Source: Glossina fuscipes (lineage: Eukaryota > Arthropoda > Insecta > Diptera > Glossinidae). Taken from it: a stretch of 64,000 nt of DNA. The stretch covers positions 4,504,753-4,568,752 of the forward strand of contig NW_023998417.1 of the NCBI RefSeq assembly GCF_014805625.2, given 5' to 3'. Each line of letters opens with the position of its first letter. Positions within the stretch are counted from its first letter, which is position 1. Position numbers and translations under genes: made by a program. This document shows, piece by piece, positions 1 to 12,063 of this stretch. The notes under the pieces are model-generated. The model had not been told where the DNA came from and made no database searches. It saw nothing but the letters and a program-made list of their open reading frames with translations.

Positions 1-140
1 AATTTTATTTACAGGAAAAATTTTAGAAAAAATTTTTACAAAAACAACAACAAATTTTGGAAAATAAATTTTATTTACAGGAAAAAATTTTACAAAAACA
101 AAAAAAATTTTATTTACAAAAAATTTTTGAATTTGTTCTT
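1..140. repeat. imperfect AT-rich tandem repeat
   Basis: Three imperfect copies start with AATTTTATTTACA (positions 2, 66 and 107), with the first two continuing GGAAAAATTTTA; the copies are separated by A-rich spacer. The array may extend left of the window. Confidence 0.7.
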
Positions 141-761
141 ACATTGTATTTTATTAAAAAGAAGTATTGTTTTATTATTGTTGCTCTGTGATTGTAATAT
201 AAATATAAATAAATATATCTAGTAAAATAAACACTTAAATTAAAAAACAAGATAAATAAAGATTTGTTTTCTATATTCTACACATGGTAAGTTCATATGT
301 TTGATGCAATCGTAGCAAGGATTCGATTTGTAAAACTTTTTAGTTGGATGGAAAGTGTAGTAAAAACCGAATAATATTGAATCGAGCTGAAGATGTTGAT
401 AAGTATATTGATTGATCCTAATGAAACAAATCCCACTCCTTGTAATCCAGTTTAGAAAACAAGTTTTATATGTTTGTATGACGTGACGTGAGAAATCGTT
501 GACCAGTGTATCTTCTTCAGCATCGTGTAATCGACGAAATCGCATAAATTTCATATCAATACCTTTTTTCTGAGATAGGTACAGGATCAAGATAGAAAGT
601 CCACGTTGCAGCCTTTGAATGCGGTGGTATTGTTAAGAAACCTTTTAAGAAAGAAATTTGTTATATAATAGTGTTAATAAGAGAAAGGCTTTTAAAGAAT
701 TTAAGAACAATTTTAAGCGGTTTTACTTTTAAATAAATAACTAATATTAAACAAATTAATA
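141..761. other. AT-rich flank, no confident gene
   Basis: A minus-strand frame of 116 codons (240-590) is open and includes MKFMRFRRLHDAEEDTLVNDF, which looks a little more protein-like than the background, but I recognise no family and see no supporting context. Otherwise nothing stands out. Confidence 0.3.
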
Positions 762-765
762 TTAA

Positions 766-922
766 CCCTTTGCACTTTCGAGGGGTCCGGAGCGGAGCAA
801 TTTTAAATTGCTCTTCAAACTCGAGGGCTCCACTACGGCGACATTGTAAATAGTTTGGTGACAAATGACGATCGCGGCTCGCGGATTGCAATACGAATGA
901 AAAAAAGCTTCGACTGCAAAGG
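766..922. mobile_element. piggyBac-like MITE candidate
   Basis: A G+C-rich island of about 157 bases. The left end reads CCCTTTGCACTTTCGAGG directly after TTAA (762-765); the right end, read on the minus strand, is CCTTTGCAGTCGAAGC next to TTTAA (923-927). TTAA target sites and termini beginning CCC are hallmarks of piggyBac-type elements. There is no transposase, so it would be a non-autonomous remnant. The inverted repeat is short and imperfect. Confidence 0.5.
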
Positions 923-984
923 TTTAAAATTTTTGTGTTTGAAAAATTATGTTTGAAACTTTCATTTTTTTTTTTTTGGTTTAG

Positions 985-1343
985 GGCGGTGGTATACCCC
1001 TTCATCTTCTCAAGATGATTCTGGTAATTTTTCGTGCAATGAAAACGATAATGGGTGCTCCTTATGTTCCTTAGATGTTACAAATGCGGAGACTAACTGC
1101 TCCTTGATCAAGGTTATCGAAAATCAACAATCCGTCTCCAATAGTAGTATTGAATTAATTGAAGATGGAGCACCTGAATTAGTTTGTGTACGTCTTTGCT
1201 CCTTACTCAAAGATCAAATGGTCCAGTTCATTAATCTGATAAAAGAGAAATACTTTAAAGATGACTATCCCACTCTAAGTAATGTTTTCAATAATGCAGT
1301 CGTTGAAATAGAAGATGTAACAAACGAGGCAACTGGGGTTTAA
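985..1343 (+). pseudogene. unidentified coding-like exon or gene fragment
   Basis: A 119-codon frame follows a good acceptor-like sequence (long T run, GGTTTAG ending at 984) and opens RWYTPSSSQDDSGNFS, continuing through acidic and Cys-containing sequence (NGCSLCSLDV), VENQQ-like and SIELIEDGAPELVCVRLCSLL, KDQMVQFINLIKEKYF to a TAA at 1341-1343. There is no suitable ATG. Codon variety and mixed hydrophobic/charged pattern look like real protein, unlike most frames here. I do not recognise the family. Its last four codons lie in the opposite-strand eIF3d fragment, so the natural end may be lost, or the exon may splice out earlier at GAT|GTAACA (about 1315). It may be the 3' part of an upstream gene or a relic. 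Confidence 0.4.
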
Positions 1344-1644
1344 ATTGCTGTGTACCTAAGATAACGTGCCTTGATGGATCGCGAGAATTAATACGTGACA
1401 CGTAATCTAATTTAAGTTGATCCGAGCCAGCCAGAACAGCTTGAACAGTCCACTTAGCTAATTTGCAGGCGTTGTTACGTAATTCATTAGCAAGAACAGC
1501 ACCACGTTGAGTATCTAACTTTTGGCGCCACTCCATGCCGTTAGTTAATTTCGAATCCCATTCATTTCACGATTTGATTGATAAAAATTGATGATCAGCA
1601 TTAGGCGTTTGAAAAACACCGTAATGTTCGCAACGTGCCACCAG
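1333..1644 (-). pseudogene. eIF3 subunit d (eIF3-p66) fragment with internal stop
   Basis: On the minus strand 104 codons match the middle of eIF3d, a cap-binding translation initiation factor subunit: LVARCEH at the start, then [68 protein letters not shown] at the end. An in-frame TGA at 1567-1569 (where the family has a Leu/Thr position before NEWDSK) and truncation at both ends show that it is not functional. The homology ends abruptly after FKPQ, where it meets the plus-strand frame. The functional gene should lie elsewhere in the genome. There is no poly(A) tail at the break, so a duplicated fragment is as likely as a processed copy. Confidence 0.85.
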
Positions 1645-2124
1645 AACCTTTATAAGAAAACAGTTTTGCTTTCAATGTTTGATAATTTAATGTAAAATGC
1701 AAAGCATACAATACTAGTGCCTTACGGTTTTGGCGGGAAAAACAAAATTTCATTTCAGAGAAGAAAGAAAATTTCATTTCAAATGTGGAAAACTACTTGT
1801 ATAGCGAAGTGTCACAAAAATGGTTGTAGAGAATCTATTGTTAATTGGTGAGTCACGGTAAAGAAGCTAAGTATATTTATGGCAAAAATAAATTAAGTAA
1901 GCAATAAGTGAAGATCGAGCATATCATCCTACAGGCATACCGTTAACTTTTTGGTGTTAACACTGATACTATAGTTTAATGAAAATGAAAAGAGATCAAA
2001 ATGTCTCGGTACTCAGCACCAATAGGTGTCTGATCCAAGGCGCAAGGAGCTGCTGATGATATTTCGCATAAATTGTTAAATTTTTGTTTGCCACTAATCT
2101 GCTCCAATATTTTTATTTTGTTAG

Positions 2125-2279
2125 GCTCCCCCTTCCATCGCAAGGAAATTGTCAGAAATCCCTCAATCCCTCTTGACTACGAAACAGGACAACAACTTTT
2201 TCAACCCGCAAGCACCTTTGGGATGAAAAACATAAGACACAGACTGCAGAAAGCTACAACAAGATATGAAGTTTTCTAA
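2125..2279 (+). pseudogene. short coding-like fragment, unknown
   Basis: After an acceptor-like TTTGTTAG (ends 2124) a frame reads GSPFHRKEIVRNPSIPLDYE, TGQQLFQPASTFGMKNIRHR and ends ATTRYEVF at TAA 2277-2279. The composition is protein-like against an AT-rich background, but it is short, has no start and no recognised family. It may be an exon of a neighbouring gene or a relic. Confidence 0.3.
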
Positions 2280-3208
2280 ATTTGCTCAAGAAATTCATGT
2301 AAAAATGATGACCTGTCTCCTTTGGGCTTCCTTCCTTTGGTTTTATTATTTTATTAAAAATGTATCCTACATTTTGCAAAATAGATTATATCGTTTATGA
2401 TTATTAAATAGGTTGGCGAAGCAGAATGGACAAATAAACTGCATGTGCAAAGAGCGAAGAGAGAAGAGCGAGACAACAAATGGCCTAATAAAAAGCTCAT
2501 TAAAAAACGTTACAATGTTAATCAAAACAATATTTAAATATTGACTTCAATTGATGCTTAGCTACATCGATATAAAAGCTAATGTTTAACGATTACATTC
2601 AATACTTGTTTTAAACAACTAAGGGATATAATTATAGTTTTCACCAACCGTTAGAATTTTCATAAAATCATTCCAATTAATACATCCCTTAAAATACCTC
2701 ATTTTTAATTAATGGATGGTTTGGCAACTCTAACAGGCTCTTAATGTTGCATATGCCGTAACAAACAGGCATGATGTCGTAACGAACACTCCTTTCAAAT
2801 ATCGTCAAGAATTCACTTGTTTTACTTCCTGAGCTGAATCGTATCCTATGCCAGTCTATTGGTTTTATTCGTGGGATAAGGTTTCAGTTTTTTCAAAGTC
2901 TCTAATGTGTTGTATTAAAAAAAAAAAAAAAAAGACCAATAAATAAAAATAAAAATTAAGATAAAATAGGAAAAGAACACAAAGCCAAATAGAGAGAGAT
3001 TTGCTTTTCAGACGACTTTAATAAAACAAAATAAAAAAAAAAAAAAAAAACAAAAAAAAAATCAAAATCAAAAGCAAGATCCAGAAAAAACGAAATTTTA
3101 TACATTTCCACGGGATTGTTAGAAGAAAAAAATATATATGTATATATAAATCAAATATTGTAATATTTTTTTTCTTTAAATTTAATTACAAGAACGGACA
3201 GAAAAAAG
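2280..3208. other. intergenic sequence upstream of orb
   Basis: AT-rich with two long A tracts (about 2919-2934 and 3034-3060). No coding frame or RNA gene recognised; probably promoter-proximal sequence for orb. Confidence 0.4.
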
Positions 3209-3816
3209 GCAATCAGTTCAGTTCAATTTCAGTTTAGTTGAGTTGAGTTAAGTTGAGCGCTTGTAGCCGAGTGTTACTGTGTGTGAAATTGTTGTAATTG
3301 TCGATAATAGGCAACAAAGAGACAAAAATCTTATATTACAAAAGTACAATAAAAAACATTTAACGACGGTAGGTTATAACGACGGATATATATATATATA
3401 TATATAACGCTATATATATGTATATATATACGCATATATATATTTGTATTTATATATATATAACTATATATATATATATATGTATATATTTGTATGTATG
3501 TAATGCTAAATATCGTGCGTACAAGCGTGTATATAGTGTTGTTTTAAACTAACAGCAACAACAAATTCGTACGTAAAAGAATTTTTTCCTATTATTATTA
3601 TCATTTCTTTTTATTTTTTTTTTTATTTGCAAATAGCAACGAGAGCCAAAGTGTATAAAAGAAAAATGTGCTTTCAGCCAAAAGTTGTTTAATAAAAGGC
3701 ATAACAGCAAAAAAACGAGAAAAAGAATAAAAAAAGCAAAAAAAAAAAACAAAAAAGCAAAAAAAAAAAACAAAAAATAACGAGAAAAGAATCAACACAA
3801 AAGCAATATTGTATGT
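3209..3816 (+). promoter_or_regulatory. putative first promoter and 5' leader of orb
   Basis: Two TCAGTT motifs matching the arthropod initiator consensus lie at 3213-3218 and 3229-3234, with an AGTTG (downstream promoter element-like) at 3241-3245, about 27 bases after the first initiator A. The rest is A-rich leader-like sequence with long TA runs (about 3387-3480) up to the first start codon. A three-codon upstream ATG (3813-3824) overlaps the main ATG out of frame. The start site is inferred from motifs only; exon limits upstream of 3817 cannot be fixed from sequence, and an extra leader intron is possible. Confidence 0.35.
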
Positions 3817-3843
3817 ATGACTGATGGATTTTGTACTGAAACG
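3817..3843 (+). CDS. orb: orb alternative first coding exon A (9 codons)
   Basis: ATG at 3817 opens a 9-codon exon encoding MTDGFCTET, followed directly by a strong donor GTAAGT at 3844. It ends in phase 0, which fits the first shared exon at 48797 and predicts a junction ...TET|FNSSSNN. The start context (tatgt before ATG) is weak by fly standards and a short overlapping upstream ORF precedes it, so translation may be inefficient. Use of this exon requires a 44,953-base intron. It is supported by donor quality and phase only; in Drosophila, orb does have alternative promoters with different 5' exons. Confidence 0.6.
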
Positions 3844-6800
3844 GTAAGTTTCCTAGGTTTTGTTCTCCGCTTTCAATTTTCCCATTTATAATAGAATCTT
3901 ATTGGAAAATTTTGTAAAATTCTCAAATTTATTATTAAGTGTCGCTTCAGTTTTACAATACGACACAAATATGTGTATACAAATCAAAAAAAAAAAAATA
4001 AAAAAATAAAATAAATAAATAAAGAGGATAAGTAAATAAATAAATTAAAAAAAGAAAAACTGAAAATATCGGGAGGAGTCCTTCGTCTTCTTTCGTTGTC
4101 ATGTTTCCACTTTTTCTTAATTTTTTTTTTTTTTTTTTTTTTTACTGAAGTTTTATTCTATTTTACTTTTGAGAGTTTCTACTATGTTGCAATATAATCT
4201 TATGTATATATATATATATATATATAGCTATATGTCCATGTGCTTTTGTACTCATAATACATATATAATATGTGCGTAACTTTCCGCACAACATCTGTCC
4301 TTTTGACCCTCTTCTCAGGAGTCTGTTAAAAGAATTTATGAACAACTTTTTATTTGCCGGCTTATCGCATACGTTTGCCCATTTATTTCATTCTGTTGGC
4401 ATTCAATTGCCGTTAATCACATATTTGACTTTTGCAGTTACGATTCATAAATAAAAGATAATGAAAAAAAATTTAGGTTATTTAGATTTTTTTTTTTTTT
4501 TTTTTTCAAAATTCATAACAGAATTGCTGTTATTTGCCATTTAAAAGCAATTGATTGAGAGACTTTCGGCATAATCGTCAAAGTTAATAGAATGGTGGAA
4601 TCACTTAAATTTGATAGTGTTTTCGTTATTTTATTTCCTTTTCTTACAACATCGCACCTTAAGGATTTCATTGATCTTAACACAACCAAGGACTTTTTGT
4701 ATTGAGCTAATAGTCGTTTCATATTTATTATGCACTCGCCAAAAATTAAAATTCATAGATTCATTTCATGCATGCATGCATGCATGCATGCAAGCACTCA
4801 TTCATTCATACGTGTGTTCATAGTTGAGAGGAAGACTCACTATTTCCACTCTATGATAGGCTAGCTAAGTAGTTTTTTGATTATCTAATAGAGAAACAAT
4901 CCTGATACCCATCTAGAGGTAATAAAATGATTTCAGTATTTGTCTTAGTCCGTCTAGCCAGTCCCCGCTTAGCATAAAACTGTTAGCCGGTTATCCGCCT
5001 GCTACCATGTTATTGTAGCTTTCATGGTCGTGACAAAAATCAGCATAGCAAGTTTCAAGTACAGGTATGGGCCAACGAAACATTTATATTAACTGTTTTC
5101 GTCTAATTCTTATATCTTCTTTTTTTCTCAGAAGAAGCTTATGAGCCTGTCCTTGTTGTTCTTCAAATTGTTAAAGTCACAAACCTTGTTGTCGTTGGAG
5201 CTAGTGAAACTATTCAAAAGGGTTGATGTCTCACTGAGGTCAATAAAATCATTAAGAAATATTTATATGTCCGTCTATCTATTTGCCAAATCCAACGTCG
5301 AAAAGTGTGTTTCTAATAGAGGCTCATTTAAAATATATATTTTCTTGACCAGCGTACAAAAAATGTGTTTCGTAATATCCAGCATTAACCCAAAAAGAAG
5401 GGAATTCCCTTTACACATAGGGTCTGGACCGGCGCAAGTTTTTCTTAATTGGTTACACTATATCTATCTACATCTTTGTGGCAAGAACTGTTGTGGTCAT
5501 CATAGGAAGTTCGCAACATGTTTCATAGACTTCTAATTTAATATCCCAAATAGAGTTCCAAAAGAGTCACGATATGTTCCCGAAGATTTTCAGAGTAGTT
5601 GCAAGACTAAAGGCATCGAAAAAAGAGGACAATAACTCATCACTTTTACCGAATTAAAATTTGTGACAAACATTCAGTGTCAAGGCATTCAAAAATGTAG
5701 GAGCAATAATGACGGTATTGATAAAACATCTGCTTCTTCCCTTATACTGGCTTATGCTTATAAATGGTATTTAGAAACGAGTAGTAGGACTTTGTCAGAT
5801 CAATATTTTGTAAATTTAAAAATAAAATTTTCTCCTTTCTTAAAGATATTCAAGGACAAGACTTGATAATAAATAAGACTGAAAGACTCCCATAGCCTTA
5901 TAAGAGGAGTAAAAGGGAAAAATTGCTTAGGAAACTCTCCGCTGCTAATGGAAATCACATCCCAGCGCATCAAGCAATCTTCAATCGCTTTAATGAAATG
6001 CCTGCAATAAACAAACAACAGTAAATTTTGTCTCTTTACTCAAGACTCAATCTGAAAACTTGCACCTACTAACAGAAGAATACAAACAAACTTTACTACA
6101 CAAAAAAAAAATCCATTTTGGTATTCCGAAGATTACAAATTTTATTATTATTCTATGGGAGCCCTTTACGATTTCCGTATATTCTTCTCTGCGTCAGTCA
6201 GTATCATTATCCTTAAAAAATTGCGAGAAATGCATAAAAAATCGGTCGTGCAGCAGTGAAGTCCTAGTGATCTTAAGTTAAACGAAGAAAACTATGCAGA
6301 GCATAAATAAGGAAAACTTAAATACCCTATACATTCTTTCAGTTTTTCATATCACGACATTTGAAAGCGTTGCATGAGTAGTGTCCGGGAAAGCAGTCCG
6401 ATTGGTAACATTTTTAATAGCGCCCAGGGAGGAGGCCAAATCAAAATTGATTCAAATGTCCCACATATTGCGGTCTGTATGTTGGAAGCCAAGAAAGCAT
6501 GATAGACAGACAGACAGACAGATGGCTAGACGAACAGACAAGCTTAACTCAGAATTCAGAAAATGATTCCAAATAAAAGATATGTCTATCCTTTTGGTTT
6601 TGTTGCGTACATCCGCACAAACTGAACATGTCCCTGCATCCCAAGGATATAAAAAAAGGATGATAACAATGAAAATGTGAAATGAAATCACCAAGAATGC
6701 TCTTAACGTTTTAAACTTTTGCTTATAAAAAGGAAGTTATTTTTTTTTTTGTTACATTTGTATTGAATATTAAAATCTGGGCGAAAAATTAGAGATTGAA

Positions 6801-8133
6801 AACCATTGAAATCTTGAATCGAACTCGGCTCCGTTAGTCTTGTTTTTAATATTTTTATTATCATTAATATTTGATTATTATTCTCTATGAGTTTCTATTT
6901 ATAAGGCTTTTTTGAAAAACCGCCTCGTGCGAATCGCTCTGTGTAAAGGTCAAAGATTTGTGAACAGTGTATTTTATAATTTTTTTTTATGTCAACTTAC
7001 AACGTAAGGCAATCTTTTACATTTCCCTTTGATTATATGGGTGAGGATTCGGTCATCAATTTATAAGGCGTTTTAAAGCTGCCCAGCTACACTGACTCTT
7101 AACTCTTTGCGACAATATTTTTTACTTGATGCAATCAAAAAGCAGCGGGAATTTATTTATCCTTTCAAATTTATTTCATTCCCTTCCACGTGTTATAGAA
7201 CTTTTGCAGTACTATCCTTTTGCCAAACATTGAGGCATAATCTCTTTGTGGCGCTACATTTTCTTGAATTCATTCTGCTATTCACACCCTTTTCAATTTT
7301 TCTAATATTAACAGATGTGTGCTATGTGTGGTGCATTGACCTTTTCAGATTGTAAAATATGCAAAAGTCAAACATAGCATGATAACCATAACGGTTATAG
7401 CATTTTGCCACGAAGGGTTGGAAAATTTACTAATTTGGCCATCTTTCGTACTCAAGAAACTCGTAAATCGAAAATACTTTTTTCTGCGCTATGCGGCCTT
7501 CATCTCTCACTGATTCATTAGGCCGTTACTTTGCTTTATTTTCGGTTTACATCCGAACTTTTATGGAAACATTTGTGTCCCCTCTTCCCTAAATGACTTT
7601 TCCGACCACAAACTACAAATATTAACAAACACTCCGTTCCCCGTGCCCTCGAAAAAAAAAGTCGCGGAACAATTCAAGTCAACATATAAATAAAATACAC
7701 AAGATTCGGGATTTTTTTAAAAAAAATTTTATAAGCAAAACGTAAGTTTTAGGTTAATCGATTCAATTTTGAAAGAGAGAAAAAATATTTGTTCGCAAGT
7801 TTAGTTGGCATTTACGAGTAAATATCTAGTACTGTGAAAAAATAAAATGACTGCAGCATCAGTCCTTGAATAGTATGCTTTTAGTCACGGCCTAGGCATG
7901 ATGAGCTTCGTAGTCATTACATTCAATAAATAATTGCTTTTATTAAATAATTTAACTTTAATTGCGGAAAACTAATTTATAGCAAAATTGAGAATAGAAT
8001 TGAATTGAAAAGTGTATTCAATGTTAGTTCTTATGTTTAAAAAACCAAACAAGTCTAATTACGTGCTCTTTCTCACTTATATTGCGCTCCATATAGAGCA
8101 ACTTTTCAAAATTTTCGCGAAGAGAAACTATTA

Positions 8134-8166
<33 letters not shown>

Positions 8167-10039
8167 TATAGTCGAAAGCATATCGATCGGAGGAGGACGG
8201 AGCTTCACGCTGTGTTCAATCTATTTAGCCATACTAGTCAAGTAAATTTTCACTTTTTTAATCAAAGAACAATTTTTTTTTGTTTCAAATATTGTTTGTT
8301 AGTATTTTTTTGTGCAAAATTCCGGAATACTTGTAGTATCTTGTTTACATTTATTTATTTCAACTCTTTCAGGATATCGTTTAATGCATTTGTCTTAAAA
8401 GCTTCAAGGAAGACCTCTGCTAAAATTGTTGGTTTGTGCTTTTGCTAATTAACTGCAATTTTATCTTGACGATGCTCGTTTTCGTTGCTTGACTGAATTC
8501 TCTCGACTTTTATATCCATCACCCAAGGACGAGAGGTATATTCATTTTGTCAACACGTTTGCAACGCTCCAACGGATGCATCGGTGATCCCACAAAGCAC
8601 ATACATCCTTGATTAGTATGAAATTATAAACTGATCTAAGCATGTCCGTCCATCTGTCTATGTAATGTCTGTTGTAAACATTCTCCTGGGCGCAAAAATG
8701 AAGCTATCGCCGGCCAAATTGATTGAAGGACACGCCCGCTGCACTACACGAAAAAAAAATTGGCCGCGCCTACTCAATATTATGGCGTAGCAAAATTGAT
8801 TCTTTTTCAATAACTTTATAAGGCGCATAAACAAGCTTCCAAGATCTCGTAAATTATATCAATTCTTGGGCAGTTTGAAATTTTGAATGCATTTAAACAT
8901 GTCCGTGTGTTCATCTGTTCATCTGTCTGCCTGCGTGCCTGAGCAATATTTGCGGTAAACATTCTTCCGTTAACAAAAATGAAGGCACCACCTACAAACT
9001 TGTATGCCGTAAACTTTTCAAACCTCCACTCCCACAACGCCCACGCGCCTATTCGGTAACAACTTTTTTTTTTGAAAATAGGAAAAATCAGCCGCGCCCT
9101 TTCCATATAATCGGTTATGGAAATTTAGTCTTTCTAGGTGATCGGTATTACAAAATTTCGGTTACGCTCGATTATAATTTTCTTACTTGTTTTTCATTTT
9201 TTCATTCATTTTTGAAGACAACGTTTCAAGTAAACTGTTTAATAAATCTTCGAATACGCTCGTGTTTATCTTGATGGTTGGTTTATATATATATATATAA
9301 TCCCTAAGCATTGGAATGTGCGTACAAATTGTCGTTAACATTATTGACGTTTGCCATTAACACACACAAAAAAAGGGTCAACTCGATATACAAAAGACAC
9401 AAATGACGCAAAGAATTTTGAAAATTCCCTTTACTGTACGGTCATCAAATTCTTAAAAAGAAATTTAAAAGCTTTATGTGAAATAATCTGAGAATGTAAG
9501 CTCAGTCAGTCTCTGCTGTGCACCCACTCTACATTTAAGTTGACTTTGCTATTTTTTTTTTGGCGAACATGTTCTAGAAGGCACGCATGTGCATCCCTTA
9601 AGCGCAGATCTGATCTTTTATATCACTTATAACTATAGTTTTATTAATTAATGGGTTTTAATTTAGACAAGTACATCATCCATAAGAAAATAAAAGGTAC
9701 ATTTCCTTAGATGTTTTAACATCTTCTTTTGCAATATTTTTCTGAGCTGGCGCTATGTATGTATGTATGTATGTGCTGTAAACAGTGCTGGTATTGTAAG
9801 AGACATGCATCGAATGATTTTCATATGCACTTTCAGGCGAACTTACACAAAACTTTCTTCTATGGAATCATTCATAAGCGTAGAGACTAAAATTTGATTA
9901 CAATTTGTATTGCATGCGAGTGGCTACCGAAGGTATGAAGATGATGATAAAGACGAAAATTTTACTTAAGAATATACTAAGGGATTTTATAAAATTTGTT
10001 AAATTTGTTATTCTATGAAGATTTCTTTCTTTCTTTCTT

Positions 10040-10070
<31 letters not shown>

Positions 10071-11958
10071 GTCTGTCTCTTTCTCGCTATCTGCTTTTCT
10101 GCCTCGTCTCTTTTTTGTATCTTTATTTATATATATATCTGTGTCCTTATGTCTAAGTAAGTACCCACTTGGTACTTATTGCAGGGCATTTGTTTTTTAC
10201 TTTTGTATATTTTATTTATTTTAATTCGAAAGACATCATTGAAAGAAAAACTCAGCATGTGTGTATCTACATATCGGCAGTTATAACTACATTTACTTAC
10301 ACACGCTCTTCCATACACGGAACGCACTCTTTATCGTATGTACACATATCGCTTTCCGTTTTGTAATAAAAAGTAACAGAAGAAAGAAGAGAGAGGCGGT
10401 AGATAGATAGGTAGATAAATAGGTAGATAGATAGGTAGGTAGGTAGGTAGGTAGGTAAGTAAGTAAGTAGGTAGTTAGTAGGAAAGAAAAAGGAAGAAAG
10501 AGAAAAAAAAGCTTTAGGATTTTCTATTAAAATTCTTCTAGATTCACATGCTATTTGTTACTAACTCAATTTTTCATGACCATTTTACTATACTTGCTAT
10601 TTGGCTTCAATTTACCACATGGTGGAAAATACTTGTACGCTATTTGTGTTGTTATTATGGTGTTTTGTTGCCATTGTTGTTAATGTTGTATTTCTATTGA
10701 TGTAATTTTTGTTGTTGTTATTATTATTGTTATTGTTTTTGTTGTTGCTGTAATGTAATATAATGTAGTAATGTAATGTTATGTATATGCATGTAATGTG
10801 CTATTACAAGTTCATACTATTTTAAAGTTTATGTACACATTTCATCACTTGGATCGACTGGCTGCAGCCAACGGAACATGTGCTGTAAACAAACAAACAT
10901 GCACACATAAAATTATAACTATAACAAATGCAGCGACAGTCTGACAAATGTCTACTCATACTCAAGCTTTGATGGTAATGTGTTCGAATACGCTTTTTCC
11001 ATTTCCACTGACCCCCAATAAACCATGTGTTCGCACTTTGTTGCTTTGTTCGAAAGATGCGTTCTCCGATGTACACTTGTGTCTATGTATTTAGTAAACT
11101 CTGATGGATATACATATTTACGTACACATACATGTACATGCCCATATATATATATATATATATATATATATCATACATATCATACATATCATGCATATCA
11201 TGCATACATGCATACATGCATGCATACTCGTATGAGCATATTTATGATGGTTCCTTCATGTTCCTGTCTCTCGTTCGGTTTCTGTATTGCAGTGTTACGT
11301 ATGCTATGTTGACTTTTCATTGTGTGCATTCATATGCATGTCGGCTTTACTTTAACGTATTTTTTTTTTATTTTTTTTTTTGCAATAGCTTTTCTTTACT
11401 TTCCTAATGCAAAAATGGTTAATACTCGTACAAAATGTATGAAAATAGTGTGTAAGCTACGGCTCAGTAAAGACAAACCGTTAGACAAACTGGCGAACAG
11501 TAACGGCAGACCCATGAGCCAAGAGCCGTATGCCTTACTATACTACTAGTATAGCTGAATGAATAGTTAGTGAGTAAGTGAGTGAATAGATGAATGTATA
11601 GTGCTTTGCGTTGCTCATTTCACGCTGATTTATAGTTCTAATAATGGAGGTTTTCCATTGAGCCTTGAGCAGCACAAATTCTTTTCCTTCCTGCTCTAAC
11701 CTAAACGCTGTGCTATGATTTTTCGCATTTGCACTCGCCAACAACAACAACAACAACAAGAACAGCATTCAGAATTACTTAAACTCAGAGGGAAAACTTT
11801 AGTCGTCGTTTTCGTTTTTATACATTAGTGCAACGATTTCGTACCGAGCAGAGCGAAGCAAGCGTAAGAGCAAAAGGATTACACTAACATAAAAAACCCA
11901 TTTGTAGACGTAATGGCACTATTCACTCTCCTTGTATGCATGTGCGTGCATATATACA

Positions 11959-11998
<40 letters not shown>

Positions 11999-12032
11999 GC
12001 TCAAATATGAGCATACACAGGGTACATAAATG

Positions 12033-12063
<31 letters not shown>

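Noticed and set aside
5141..5536. 131-codon plus frame
   Set aside because: Part overlaps a repeat remnant (ATGTCCGTCT at about 5267); amino-acid pattern is not convincing.
11968..11998. Regulatory CA repeat (splicing enhancer)
   Set aside because: CA repeats are common in this intron and none lies near a used splice site.
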